A stretch of 64,000 nt of DNA from Mucilaginibacter terrenus (GTDB taxonomy: Bacteria; Bacteroidota; Bacteroidia; Sphingobacteriales; Sphingobacteriaceae): positions 1,426,001 to 1,490,000 of the forward strand of contig NZ_QWDE01000001.1 in the NCBI RefSeq assembly GCF_003432065.1. Reading direction: 5' to 3'. Within the stretch, counting starts at the first letter, position 1. The number at the start of each line of letters is the position of its first letter. The notes under the pieces are model-generated. The model made no database searches. It was not told where the DNA came from and was given only the letters and a program-made list of their open reading frames with translations. A program made the translations under genes and the position numbers. Shown here in pieces: positions 17,010 to 26,034 of the stretch.

Positions 17010-18409
17010 TGATGGACCAAGCAAATCAGAAATCAGCGCGTATCACGCGTTATTTAATGGTTGCTGCCGCAATCGCTGCTACCGGAGGTTTCTTATTCGG
17101 ATTTGATATGGCGGTAATATCGGGCGTATTGCCGTTCATTAAGAAGCAGTTTTCGCTTTCTGCCGCAGAGGAAGGCTGGTTTGTATCATCTGCACTGATT
17201 GGCTGTATTATCGGGGTATCGTTCTCAGGAAGCTTGAGTGACGCAGTTGGCCGAAAAAAAATGATGGTGACCGCCGGAATGCTTTTTTTCCTTTCCGCGG
17301 CCGGAACAACACTCGCCGGGAGTTTTTCTTGGCTGGTGCTGACCAGGATGTTAGGTGGTACCGGTGTAGGGGTTGCTTCTATTGTAGCCCCCCTTTATCT
17401 TTCCGAAATATCGCCGGCTCCAATACGGGGCCGTTTAGTGACATTTTATCAATTAGCAATAACCGCAGGAATATTGATTGCTTATATCACCAATGCGGCT
17501 CTACTTCATTATGGTATGACCAACCGCTTCAACCAGGGAACGCTCTGGGGGAAAATTTTTGAGAAAGAAATTTGGCGGGGAATGCTGGGCATCGGGGTGA
17601 TACCCTCCCTTCTATTTTTATTTGGCTTATGGTTCGTTCCTGAAAGTCCCCGCTGGCTTATATACAACGGCAGAAGGGCCAAAGGTTTAGCCGAGATCAA
17701 TAAACTGGAAGGCGTGTACGATGAAGCAGCTGAATCGCCATACGTGTTAAAAGACGATCAAAATAAAGTTTCTATACTGGAGCTTTTCACCAGCAAGCTG
17801 AGAAGGCCTTTACTCATAGGCATACTTTTGCCGCTATTTTCTCAGCTCAGCGGCATAAATGCAGTAATCTATTATGGGCCGAGAATCTTAAATAGCGCCG
17901 GTATTGACATCAGTAATGCCTTTGTAAGTCAAATCATTTTTGGCGCAGCAAATTTTTTCTTCACTGTAATCGCGATATGGAAAGTTGATAATCTGGGACG
18001 AAGACCTCTATACCTTATTGGTTCCGTCGGAGCTGCATTATCTTTATTTTTTACGGGCCTTTGCTTTTATATCGGAATGTCCGGTGGCTTCATTTTGATC
18101 CTTTGCATACTTGCATTTCTGGCTTGTTTTGCCTTCTCTATAGGGCCGCTGAAGTTTGTTATCGCAGCAGAGATCTTTCCTACTGCCATTCGCGGCCGGG
18201 CTATGGGTATCAGCATTATGGTGATGTGGATAGCAGATACCGTTGTCGGCCAGTTGACACCTATTATGTTGAATACATTAGGAACTACCTGGACGTTTTG
18301 GACCTTTTCATTTTGCTGTATTCTCTCATTTTTTGTCGTTCTCAAATTAGTACCTGAAACAAAAGGAAAATCGCTTGAAGAGATGCAAGGATTTTGGTCC
18401 GGCCATTGA
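17009..18409 (+). CDS. MFS sugar porter
   Basis: A 466-residue, 12-helix inner-membrane sugar:H+ symporter of the SP family. Signatures are GFLFGFDMAVISG in helix 1, GRKKMM in the first loop, PESPRWL after helix 6, the LSGINAVIYYGP sugar-binding segment in helix 7, and PETKGKSLEEM at the end. The substrate is probably mannose, from its place behind the mannosidase gene. The start ATG overlaps the mannosidase stop; a second ATG at 17012 is equally possible. Confidence 0.93.
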   Translation: MMDQANQKSARITRYLMVAAAIAATGGFLFGFDMAVISGVLPFIKKQFSLSAAEEGWFVSSALIGCIIGVSFSGSLSDAVGRKKMMVTAGMLFFLSAAGTTLAGSFSWLVLTRMLGGTGVGVASIVAPLYLSEISPAPIRGRLVTFYQLAITAGILIAYITNAALLHYGMTNRFNQGTLWGKIFEKEIWRGMLGIGVIPSLLFLFGLWFVPESPRWLIYNGRRAKGLAEINKLEGVYDEAAESPYVLKDDQNKVSILELFTSKLRRPLLIGILLPLFSQLSGINAVIYYGPRILNSAGIDISNAFVSQIIFGAANFFFTVIAIWKVDNLGRRPLYLIGSVGAALSLFFTGLCFYIGMSGGFILILCILAFLACFAFSIGPLKFVIAAEIFPTAIRGRAMGISIMVMWIADTVVGQLTPIMLNTLGTTWTFWTFSFCCILSFFVVLKLVPETKGKSLEEMQGFWSGH

Positions 18410-18838
18410 AGATGCCATTATTGATCAGTAACACAGATCATATATTACACGAAAATAGGGACTTTCAGTTCGTGACCATTTCTAAAGTCCGATCAAGACA
18501 GATTGGCGATATTAAAATCAAATTTGTTGAGGTAGCGAAAAAGCTATTTCCAAGTAATCATCAACAAACATTGACAAGTGGCCGGCGTAGGTAGCGCGAT
18601 TAAAAATACTCCTTTTAATCTGTGCTTATAATTAAGAAAACCCGGACATAGCCTTACCTACTGAATCATCTTTAATTATTTCGAGAGAAATCACGCTTGG
18701 TGATGCGGATACCACCATATATAGTTGACTATCACGAAATCTCGTCAAAAAAAACCTTACTTAATAGATTAATCGATTAATAATCAATACGTTGTAATAG
18801 CGGCAAACATTTGGCATTGGATGTTGAAAACGCAAATT
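18410..18838. other. Intergenic region before the YceI gene
   Basis: A 429-bp region. A 60-codon ORF starts at 18412 (stop 18594), directly after the porter; it has a basic C-terminus, no recognisable domain and no clear ribosome-binding site, so I do not call it a gene. A palindromic site is at 18733-18746. An imperfect -24/-12-like sequence (TTGGCATTGGATGTTGA, spacing one base too long) lies at about 18811-18827. Confidence 0.45.
18733..18746. promoter_or_regulatory. Palindromic site, AACG-NN-AT-NN-CGTT family
   Basis: CACGAAATCTCGTC has arms ACGA/TCGT around AATC. It lies about 95 bp upstream of the YceI start and fits the family core ACG-NN-AT-NN-CGT but not the outer A/T positions. Confidence 0.45.
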
Positions 18839-19366
18839 ATGACAACAAAATGGACGATCGACCCTGCTCACAGCGAGGTCCTATTCAAAGTAAAGCACCT
18901 TATGATCACAACCATCACGGGCAACTTCACAGACTATCATCTGGATGTGGAAACGGAAGGTGATGATTTTACAAAAGCTGCAAGTATTGAGTTCAGTGCT
19001 GATGCAAGTTCAATTTACACAAAAAATGAGCAGCGTGACAATCATTTAAAGTCTGCCGAATTTTTTGATACTGAACGTCACGGTGCAATCGTATTTACCG
19101 GCAGGTCCTTCGAACCGGATGGCGAAGACTACCTGTTACATGGTGACCTGACAATTAAGGGCATTACCAAACCTATGACCGTCGATGTTGAATTCGGGGG
19201 AATTGTAACAGATCCATACGGACAAACAAAGGCCGGTTTTACAGTAAACGGAAAGATCAGTCGTAAGGAATTTGGATTAACCTGGGACGCGGTCACAGAG
19301 GCAGGCAGCATTGTTGTATCGGATGAAATCAGGATCAGCTGCGACATCCAGTTGATCAAAGGATAA
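18839..19366 (+). CDS. YceI family protein
   Basis: A 175-residue lipocalin-like beta-barrel with the family landmarks WTIDPAHSEVLFKVKHL at the N-terminus, SAEFFDTERHG in the middle, the DLTIKGITKPMTVDVEF strand pair, and a C-terminal EIRISCDIQL strand. YceI proteins bind isoprenoid quinones or similar lipophilic molecules and are often linked to stress or acid response. No signal peptide is visible, so this one is probably cytosolic. I start at ATG 18839 because the family begins there; an upstream in-frame ATG at 18821 adds six residues. A terminator follows. Confidence 0.92.
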   Translation: MTTKWTIDPAHSEVLFKVKHLMITTITGNFTDYHLDVETEGDDFTKAASIEFSADASSIYTKNEQRDNHLKSAEFFDTERHGAIVFTGRSFEPDGEDYLLHGDLTIKGITKPMTVDVEFGGIVTDPYGQTKAGFTVNGKISRKEFGLTWDAVTEAGSIVVSDEIRISCDIQLIKG

Positions 19367-19486
19367 ATGTTACGGCCGTTTCGTGTGTCCTTAAATGCGC
19401 AATTGAGAAATCTCTACTATACCATTATTGCGAAATGGATTGCGATGCAGCTTAAACGACCTTAGCGGCGATACAAGATCTGCGCC

Positions 19487-19518
19487 AAGGCAGCATGAAA
19501 TTTTATTCATGCTGCCTT
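19487..19518 (+). terminator. Rho-independent terminator after the YceI gene
   Basis: Perfect 13-bp inverted repeat AAGGCAGCATGAA / TTCATGCTGCCTT with a 6-nt loop. It separates the YceI gene from the next two genes. The T-tract after the stem is short. Confidence 0.75.
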
Positions 19519-19534
19519 TCAAAAATAAATTCAT

Positions 19535-20125
19535 ATGTCGAAACGAGCAAAGACCTCAAAGGCTAACGGAAAAAATAATACATCGAAACCAGACAGGGGG
19601 ATTGAGACAATGTTTCGTGTGAGCTCGTCAAATCACCAGCGCTTGAGTGATATGGCCGACAAGAAAGCCCACATACTTATCACAGTCAATGCAATAATTC
19701 TTTCAGCAATCATAAGTCTCCTGCTCCGCAGGCTTAATGAACAGCCATATCTTGCTGTGCCGACCATCATACTTATTATGGTTAGCCTGACAACCATGAC
19801 GTTCGCGATCCTTGCCACCCGCCCTAATATTCCTAAAGGTAAGTTTACCCCTGAACAACTGAAAAATGGCCCCGTCAATCTGCTCTTCTTCGGCAATTTT
19901 TATAACATGCAACCGGAGGCTTACCATGAAGCAATGTTAAAAGTGATGAACGACGGTGAATTACTTTACAGGAACCTTATCTATGACAACTATGGACAGG
20001 GAATCGTACTAGGAAAAAAATATCGTCAGCTACGGGTCGCCTATAATTTATTCATGGTAGGACTGATTGTTTCAACTTTCGCCTTTCTATCCGCCGTTTT
20101 AATACACACACAATCAATTGCTTAA
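19535..20125 (+). CDS. Pycsar-type transmembrane effector (PycTM / DUF5706 family)
   Basis: A 196-residue protein with the PycTM family signature: an N-terminal NHQRLSDMADKKAHILITVNAIILS segment continuing into helix 1 (46-66), helix 2 (72-94), ATRPNIPKG, the NLLFFGNFYNM block, a LGKKYRQLRVAYN segment and a third helix (170-190). In Pycsar antiphage systems this domain senses cCMP or cUMP made by a dedicated cyclase and disrupts the membrane. No nucleotide cyclase lies nearby, and no HD domain is fused as in many Bacteroidota homologues. It may be an orphan effector, or a housekeeping relative with another ligand. The next gene starts 10 bp downstream. Confidence 0.8.
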   Translation: MSKRAKTSKANGKNNTSKPDRGIETMFRVSSSNHQRLSDMADKKAHILITVNAIILSAIISLLLRRLNEQPYLAVPTIILIMVSLTTMTFAILATRPNIPKGKFTPEQLKNGPVNLLFFGNFYNMQPEAYHEAMLKVMNDGELLYRNLIYDNYGQGIVLGKKYRQLRVAYNLFMVGLIVSTFAFLSAVLIHTQSIA

Positions 20126-20135
20126 GAGCCTTCCA

Positions 20136-22670
20136 ATGAAAACTTTGCTGATATACATTTTGATCGTTTTGATCTTCTGTTCTTATGCCTTCGGGCAAAG
20201 CCGGGACAGTGTTAAGGTTAGGGTGCATCCTTCATACGACAATGTAAGTAAAGTGCACCGCTGGCTTTTTGGCGAAAACTACCGTAAAGAGTGGGCTGAG
20301 GAGGTAAATCTTCCGGTGCTAAAATTATCCCTCCTGCATGGTGGTATGAGACCAATCAAGGAGGGCGGTGGCATGCAATCCAAATCGCTGCGATTGGTCG
20401 ACAGCAGCGGAAAAGAGTGGGTCTTACGTAGTGTAGAAAAAAGCCCTGAAAAATTAGTACCGGAAGAGCTGAGACAAACTTTTACCGTAGATTGGCTTGA
20501 CGATGCCTTAAGCGGGCAACACCCTTTTTCCGCACTCATTGTTCCACCAATTGCAGAGGCAGCAGGTGTAGCTCACGCCAATCCTATAATCGGCATCATT
20601 GCAGATGACCCGCAGCTAGGTTCTTACAGAAAAATATTTGCAGGAACGGTATGTCTGCTTGAAGAAAGAGAACCTTTGGGTAAGTCGGTAAATACTGAAA
20701 AAATGCTGTTTAATCTTATACAAGGTAATAGCGGCCAATTGGATGGTATTGCTTTTATAAAAGCTCGAATGCTTGACATTCTAACAGGTGACTGGGACAG
20801 GCATGAGGATCAATGGCGCTGGGCAGAACAAAGGAATGGAAACTTAAAGCAATATGTGGCGGTACCGAGAGACCGTGATCAGGTCTTTCATCTTTCCCAA
20901 GGAATATTTCCTGAAGTTGCTTCCTTACCATTCGTCAATCCGGTACTTGGTGATTTTGCTACTGATGGTACGACTGCAAAATACCTGATCTTCAAAAGCA
21001 GGTTTTTGAATATGTTACCTGATTTTCAGATAAGTCACGATAATTGGATGAAGCTGGCCCATGGTTTTGTTAAAGCAGAAACAGACAGCGTATTGGAAGC
21101 CAGCCTACAGCGGCTACCCTCCGAAACCTACCTGCTTCGCCATGACGAATTATTAAAGACCTTAAAGTACAGGAGAGATCATATTCCCCAAATTATGGAT
21201 GAATATTATCGCTTTATCTATCGCATCGTGGATCTGCGGCTAACAAATCAGGATGAAAAGATCAATATCAACAGGTCAGGGGATGGCGGTCTTAAAGTAT
21301 CTGTTTTGAAAAGGCAGCTAACTGAAAAGAATAATAAGATATGGAAGATGGATTATCACCCGTCTATAACCACAGAACTGCGAATATATTTACAAGGCGG
21401 CAATGATACTGTATTTGTTCATAACGGGAATTCACCAATCCAGATAAGAATCATTGGCGGTGATGGAAAAAAAATTTATAACCATTCAGGGTCGAATAAA
21501 ATAAATGTTTACGACATTCCGCAGGCCAGTTATCAAAAAAGCAGACTTATCAATTTTAATGGCTCCACCGACTCCTTGAATACAAAATTCGTTCAAACCA
21601 ATCTTTACAACATTTGGATGCCATTAGCAACCGCAAACATAAATGCAGATGATGGCTTCCTGTTAGGACTTGGTTTCAACTACAGGAAAAATGATGGCTT
21701 CAGAAAATTTCCCTATACGAGTTCACAGCAGGTGATGCTGACACACTCATTTGCAACCGATGCCTTCAGGATAAGGTATTCAGGCGACTGGATCAAAGCG
21801 CTGGGAAAGGCGGATATTATGCTGCAGGCCTCAGCTGATGCACCGGACAATACCATGAATTACTTTGGTTATGGAAATAGCTCTATTCTTAATAAAACCG
21901 GGGATTATCACCACTTTTATCGTGCAAGATTTGATCTTTACAGATTTGAACCGGGGCTGCGCTGGCATCTTGGTAAAGGAAGTACAATATATACTGGTGC
22001 TGCCTTTCAGTTTTATCATTTCGACACCAAGGGCAACCAGGACCGTATTATTGCCGATCCCTCGCTCGTTGGATCATATGACAGCTTAACAACCGGCAAA
22101 GACAAGGCGCATATTGGCGGTGTATTGAGACTAACCGTCGACCGTAGATCAAATAAACTTTTGCCTGACGCTGGTTTCTACCTTGATATAACATTCCTCG
22201 CAAATAAAGGCCTTAACAGCTATTCCGCCGGTTATACGCAATTTCGTCCAGAGTTTACCATATACCAAAAACTTGATAAAAAGGCGAGGATCGTTCTCAG
22301 TGACCGTATCGGCGGAGGATTGAGTACAGGTCAACCTGCTTTTTATCAGTCTATGTTTTTAGGCGGGCAAGGCAATCTATTAGGATTTTTACAAAACCGT
22401 TTTTCTGGACGTCATATGTTATATAATAATCTGCAGGCACGCCTGAAGCTCTGCAATATTGCCGGTTATATCCTGCCAGGGCAACTTGGTGTCTCCGGGT
22501 TCTATGACACAGGCCGTGTTTGGCCTTCTTCAGGAGGTAATAACGGATGGCATCACGGTACAGGTGGCGGCTTATATTTCATGCCTGCAGGATTGACCGT
22601 AATCCAGCTTTTGGCCGGGCATTCGGACGAGGGGTGGTACCCCTACATTTCTTTTAGCTTCAGGATATAA
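20136..22670 (+). CDS. Omp85-type outer-membrane barrel with kinase-like N-terminal region
   Basis: An 844-residue protein with a signal peptide (1-20). The C-terminal 350 residues have the alternating strands and final aromatic residue of a BamA/TamA (surface antigen D15) barrel, with the conserved FLGGQGNLLGF...GRH stretch near 745. No POTRA repeats precede it. Residues 40-330 contain LTGDWDRHEDQWRW (near 218) and VPRDRDQVF (near 245), which look like the catalytic and metal-binding loops of atypical secreted kinases (FAM20/CotH/HipA-like); this is inference. I start at ATG 20136; the upstream TTG extension overlaps the previous gene and spoils the signal peptide. Confidence 0.75.
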   Translation: MKTLLIYILIVLIFCSYAFGQSRDSVKVRVHPSYDNVSKVHRWLFGENYRKEWAEEVNLPVLKLSLLHGGMRPIKEGGGMQSKSLRLVDSSGKEWVLRSVEKSPEKLVPEELRQTFTVDWLDDALSGQHPFSALIVPPIAEAAGVAHANPIIGIIADDPQLGSYRKIFAGTVCLLEEREPLGKSVNTEKMLFNLIQGNSGQLDGIAFIKARMLDILTGDWDRHEDQWRWAEQRNGNLKQYVAVPRDRDQVFHLSQGIFPEVASLPFVNPVLGDFATDGTTAKYLIFKSRFLNMLPDFQISHDNWMKLAHGFVKAETDSVLEASLQRLPSETYLLRHDELLKTLKYRRDHIPQIMDEYYRFIYRIVDLRLTNQDEKININRSGDGGLKVSVLKRQLTEKNNKIWKMDYHPSITTELRIYLQGGNDTVFVHNGNSPIQIRIIGGDGKKIYNHSGSNKINVYDIPQASYQKSRLINFNGSTDSLNTKFVQTNLYNIWMPLATANINADDGFLLGLGFNYRKNDGFRKFPYTSSQQVMLTHSFATDAFRIRYSGDWIKALGKADIMLQASADAPDNTMNYFGYGNSSILNKTGDYHHFYRARFDLYRFEPGLRWHLGKGSTIYTGAAFQFYHFDTKGNQDRIIADPSLVGSYDSLTTGKDKAHIGGVLRLTVDRRSNKLLPDAGFYLDITFLANKGLNSYSAGYTQFRPEFTIYQKLDKKARIVLSDRIGGGLSTGQPAFYQSMFLGGQGNLLGFLQNRFSGRHMLYNNLQARLKLCNIAGYILPGQLGVSGFYDTGRVWPSSGGNNGWHHGTGGGLYFMPAGLTVIQLLAGHSDEGWYPYISFSFRI

Positions 22671-22694
22671 AATAAAATAAAATAGATTATCTAA

Positions 22695-23213
22695 TTATTT
22701 TGAAAAAAGCTCTTTAAGCTTGCGTTCTATTGCGCTTTCAGATGAAAGACCCTCTTCTGTCAGTAATATTTTACCCTCCGGATCGATCAGGACGGTATGC
22801 GGAACAGCGTCAACATGATAATACTTTATAATGGCGGTGTCGGTCGCAAGGGTATTATTCCAGTAGAATTTGTGTTTGCTTTGTTCTTTCAACCAGGCTG
22901 AAGGTTTTTGATCGATTGAAATACTTACGATCGCGAAGTTCTCCTTTTGATATCGTTGATATATACTGTCCACTTTTGGAAGGGATGCTATACAAGGCAT
23001 GCACCAGCTAGCCCAAAAATCCAGTAGAATATAACGGCCCTTTAATGAAGACAACCTGAATTCATTTCCTTTCACCGTCCTTAGTCGAAAATCAGGGAGA
23101 GTTCCGGTTTGAATGTGATTATTTTTCAATGGCTGGCCATGACAGATCAGACCACAAACAAATGTTAAGATTATAATGAAGGGAACAATAATCTTTTTTT
23201 TATTTTTTCGCAT
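22695..23213 (-). CDS. TlpA-like thioredoxin family protein
   Basis: A 172-residue periplasmic thioredoxin-fold protein of the TlpA/ResA group. An N-terminal membrane anchor or signal (7-24) is followed by the AhpC/Redoxin-like strand pattern and the redox motif WASWCMPC (C71, C74). The cis-Pro segment is DAVPHTVLID. TlpA proteins reduce disulfides in the periplasm. The start is ATG 23213; a longer frame would overlap the upstream gene and add 35 implausible residues before the signal. It lies 10 bp downstream of a gene with a DsbD-alpha-like domain, a likely redox partner. Confidence 0.9.
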   Translation of the reverse strand: MRKNKKKIIVPFIIILTFVCGLICHGQPLKNNHIQTGTLPDFRLRTVKGNEFRLSSLKGRYILLDFWASWCMPCIASLPKVDSIYQRYQKENFAIVSISIDQKPSAWLKEQSKHKFYWNNTLATDTAIIKYYHVDAVPHTVLIDPEGKILLTEEGLSSESAIERKLKELFSK

Positions 23214-23223
23214 GATAAGGGCT

Positions 23224-25095
23224 TTAAAAAGCAATAAGTATTTTCTTTTCGGTCGGCTGCAAACATTTATTGTCATTGCATACCTGATAATAGAAGCCGA
23301 GTGTAGCGTTTCTGACACCTTTTATTTGATTTTTTGAAAGTTTAGCGGAAAACTCTGCTGTTTGCTCATAAACAAAGGTTTGGCTTGTGCCGGCTAAGGC
23401 AACCCCTGGTGTAGACTGCCAGCTTATTTTGACCGGTTTATTTTTGATCTTTAGATTTAAGTTAGTTTGAATGAAAGGACTTTCGGGTGGAACGTATGCA
23501 TAAATATGCCATCCTGATAAAATCTTCGCAGATACGACAAGATTAATAGTGTCAGGGGCTTTGCCTTTTTCAATCCGCCAACTCACACTCACCGGATCGG
23601 AAAAAGATTTTTGAGAATCATTTTTTTGGCTAAGTCCGGCAACAGGGTTAGCCTTCATACCCGATGTGTCAGCGTAAAATTTGAAACCTCCTGATTCACT
23701 AAAAAACAGCTTGGTGCTATTATGGTCAAGCCAATGCCGCCATTCAGCGGCGGTTGTGAATTTTTCATTTGTATAGCGGGTCAACAACCTCTCAGCGAGG
23801 TCTTCCCTATCATGGTTTTCCAGCATTACAACACACTTTTCCAACATTGACGGATTTCTGTTCGACACTCCCAGCGTCCTGGCGTCTGTGTCAAGCTTCA
23901 ACGCCATCTCGTTTTCAGGAAAAAAGTATTCATAGTTGTCACGGAAATATTGGTGATACTTGCCTACATCAGTACCATATTTGGCGAATAGTTGGACTCC
24001 CGCAAATTGCTTCAGGTAATCATCGAATGATTGTACCTCGTTTGAAACCGGCATCAGCAAGAACATTTCATTACTTTTTCCAATGTCTTCACCCGCTGCC
24101 TTTTTCGCACGCAGTTCCTCCTGCATTTTTAGCAATCGTTGATTTCCTTCTTTTCTTGAGATCAGCGCTTTTTTATACAGATCTTCATCGATCCTGTAGA
24201 TCAATTCATCGATTTCCGAGCGGGTAGCCGTTTGCAGTTTTCTTACGAGCACAGGCTTGTGATCATATTTTTTGATGTAGCATATGGCATTTATAAAAAC
24301 GTTTTTCCCTTCATCCGTCATATATTGTGGGGACGCTGAGAACCCCCACATCAGATAGTTCCCATGACGACCGATAGCTACTGCTTCGGCATTCTTAAGA
24401 CAATCCCCTCCCGAGATCACTTCGGCATCAGGTGAGTCTGCAAACCCTTCACCGTGTGACACCATGCCGATCAGGTATTTTCCCGGCAATGAGGCGCTTT
24501 CCTTTACCACCCGCCACATTTTCATCGTCTTGGGTGTATTGGCTGCCTGATGACCGTTGAAAAAGGATGATGGTGTCGGTTTTTCAATCATCGTCGGAAT
24601 AACCTTAATTGGTTTGTTAAATATTTGATGACGGGTGTTGACATTGAGGGCTTCGTCTTCAAGACATTGGCAATACCAGTCAAATTTTAATTTAATTGGG
24701 ATTCCAATATTGGGCGCCATGGCATGTAAAAGGATTGCAGGACGGTCAAAGTCTGCCGGCAGGTTAACCGGACCTGCATCAAAAATAGTTACATCAGCAG
24801 TTTCAGATTCAGCCGGTTTATAATCCCTGACATCCATGACCTTGACGCCTGTGAATCTTCCATTGAGATAGGATTTGAAATCGGCCATGCGGGTTTTGTA
24901 ACCCGCTGTAACAGCCGGTTCCCAGGTACTGTAGTATACGAGTTTCTCGGGCTGCGGCCGTTCCGGGTCATAACCAACATAAAGCACTTTCAGATCTATT
25001 TTCTGTGCAGCCCCCCGTATTGCAAAACCTGACAAGGCCAAACACGTTAACAAGAAAATTAAAGTCCTTTTCATCAATGTCATTTTGCTGATCAT
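23224..25095 (-). CDS. Periplasmic protein with C-terminal DsbD-alpha-like domain
   Basis: A 623-residue protein with a signal peptide (ends near AAQ). The C-terminal 120 residues resemble the N-terminal (alpha) domain of DsbD: SWRIEKG..., a GWHIYAY segment, a long beta sandwich, and a cysteine pair C606/C611 in VCNDNKCLQP. In DsbD this domain passes electrons to substrate oxidoreductases. The first 500 residues (with IFDAGPVNLP, HAMAPN, a Cys-X-Cys near 140 and an alpha-helical middle) are not a family I recognise; the start has a weak ThuA/glutamine-amidotransferase-like look. No membrane domain is present, so electrons must come from elsewhere, possibly the TlpA protein encoded next. Starts by 4-bp overlap with the peptidase gene. 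Confidence 0.7.
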   Translation of the reverse strand: MISKMTLMKRTLIFLLTCLALSGFAIRGAAQKIDLKVLYVGYDPERPQPEKLVYYSTWEPAVTAGYKTRMADFKSYLNGRFTGVKVMDVRDYKPAESETADVTIFDAGPVNLPADFDRPAILLHAMAPNIGIPIKLKFDWYCQCLEDEALNVNTRHQIFNKPIKVIPTMIEKPTPSSFFNGHQAANTPKTMKMWRVVKESASLPGKYLIGMVSHGEGFADSPDAEVISGGDCLKNAEAVAIGRHGNYLMWGFSASPQYMTDEGKNVFINAICYIKKYDHKPVLVRKLQTATRSEIDELIYRIDEDLYKKALISRKEGNQRLLKMQEELRAKKAAGEDIGKSNEMFLLMPVSNEVQSFDDYLKQFAGVQLFAKYGTDVGKYHQYFRDNYEYFFPENEMALKLDTDARTLGVSNRNPSMLEKCVVMLENHDREDLAERLLTRYTNEKFTTAAEWRHWLDHNSTKLFFSESGGFKFYADTSGMKANPVAGLSQKNDSQKSFSDPVSVSWRIEKGKAPDTINLVVSAKILSGWHIYAYVPPESPFIQTNLNLKIKNKPVKISWQSTPGVALAGTSQTFVYEQTAEFSAKLSKNQIKGVRNATLGFYYQVCNDNKCLQPTEKKILIAF

Positions 25096-26003
25096 CTTGA
25101 GATATATGGTGATGGAAAATCTTTTTTCGCCTTGATAAACTGATCATTTTCAGTCTTGCCCCAGTGAAAAATATGTCTGGCACGATCACTTAGGTCCGTA
25201 CCTGCTGCAATGCTCCAGAAATGAGCAAATTCACCCATGTTGAGATCACGGGTAAAGCGCCTGTCCTTACCTTTTGGAAAATTTTCAGAAAGGACCTCGA
25301 AATATCTGTTCAGTAGCTGCTCCCTTCCATAATTTTCATAAATAGGCAGAAACCAATCCCGGAACCAGTATGTGGAAGCGTTTGGAAAATTGTCAGCCTG
25401 ATTGAGCATTGCAGCCTTATACCTTTGGGCCATGTCCTGGTGACCAATATGCATAAGAACATCATAATTGAATATTTCCATAAACTTACTATCTCCCCAG
25501 ATAGCATCCGAAGGTGAGCCGAACGTACCGTGGCTGACGTCGTTAACCAAATGCCCCATCTCGTGTATAGGCATCAGTATTTGTTCGTCAGTACTGCCGT
25601 CCCAGTCATTGAGGCCGCAGTCGATCGTATTACGGAAGTCGTGAGATTTAGAGTAAAAACCTGACGGGTGGCCGCCTCCATAGGTGCCCTTATGCAAAAC
25701 GACATATAGTCTTTTTGCGCCTAAGCTCCCATAATTATTTTTTGCGTACGCCCAGGCATCTGAAAGAATTTGAAAGGGCCATTTGGTCGTATCGCTCACA
25801 TTCTTATCATAATAGACCGCTATATTATTATCGTAATAGACCCGCTTTAATGTAAGGTTATGCTGAAACCAGTGTTCCTTCCATGCGAGTGGAGGTATGG
25901 TGTCATGAGCGGAACGGCCGTGAGCTCCAATAGAACTTGCCCCCGCACTTAGCTGAAGACATGCGAGTAGTAAAATAGCCAGATGCGAAAAACGATTTTT
26001 CAT
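25092..26003 (-). CDS. Secreted zinc metallopeptidase-like protein (HExxH)
   Basis: A 303-residue protein with a signal peptide (1-23). The zinc motif HEMGH lies at 147-151 with downstream acidic residues (WGDSKFMEIF, E176) that could give the third ligand of a gluzincin. The family is not one I can name. Its place in a SusC/SusD operon with carbohydrate-binding lipoproteins suggests a surface or periplasmic peptidase acting on glycoproteins or glycopeptides. The start ATG 26003 gives a clean signal peptide; the longer frame overlaps the upstream gene. The stop overlaps the next start (ATGA). Confidence 0.72.
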   Translation of the reverse strand: MKNRFSHLAILLLACLQLSAGASSIGAHGRSAHDTIPPLAWKEHWFQHNLTLKRVYYDNNIAVYYDKNVSDTTKWPFQILSDAWAYAKNNYGSLGAKRLYVVLHKGTYGGGHPSGFYSKSHDFRNTIDCGLNDWDGSTDEQILMPIHEMGHLVNDVSHGTFGSPSDAIWGDSKFMEIFNYDVLMHIGHQDMAQRYKAAMLNQADNFPNASTYWFRDWFLPIYENYGREQLLNRYFEVLSENFPKGKDRRFTRDLNMGEFAHFWSIAAGTDLSDRARHIFHWGKTENDQFIKAKKDFPSPYISR

Positions 26004-26034
26004 ATATACTAGGTTGCGACACAGCAAACCGATT

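Noticed and set aside
18412..18594. 60-codon ORF after the sugar porter
   Set aside because: No ribosome-binding site, no domain and a basic low-complexity end; more likely non-coding.
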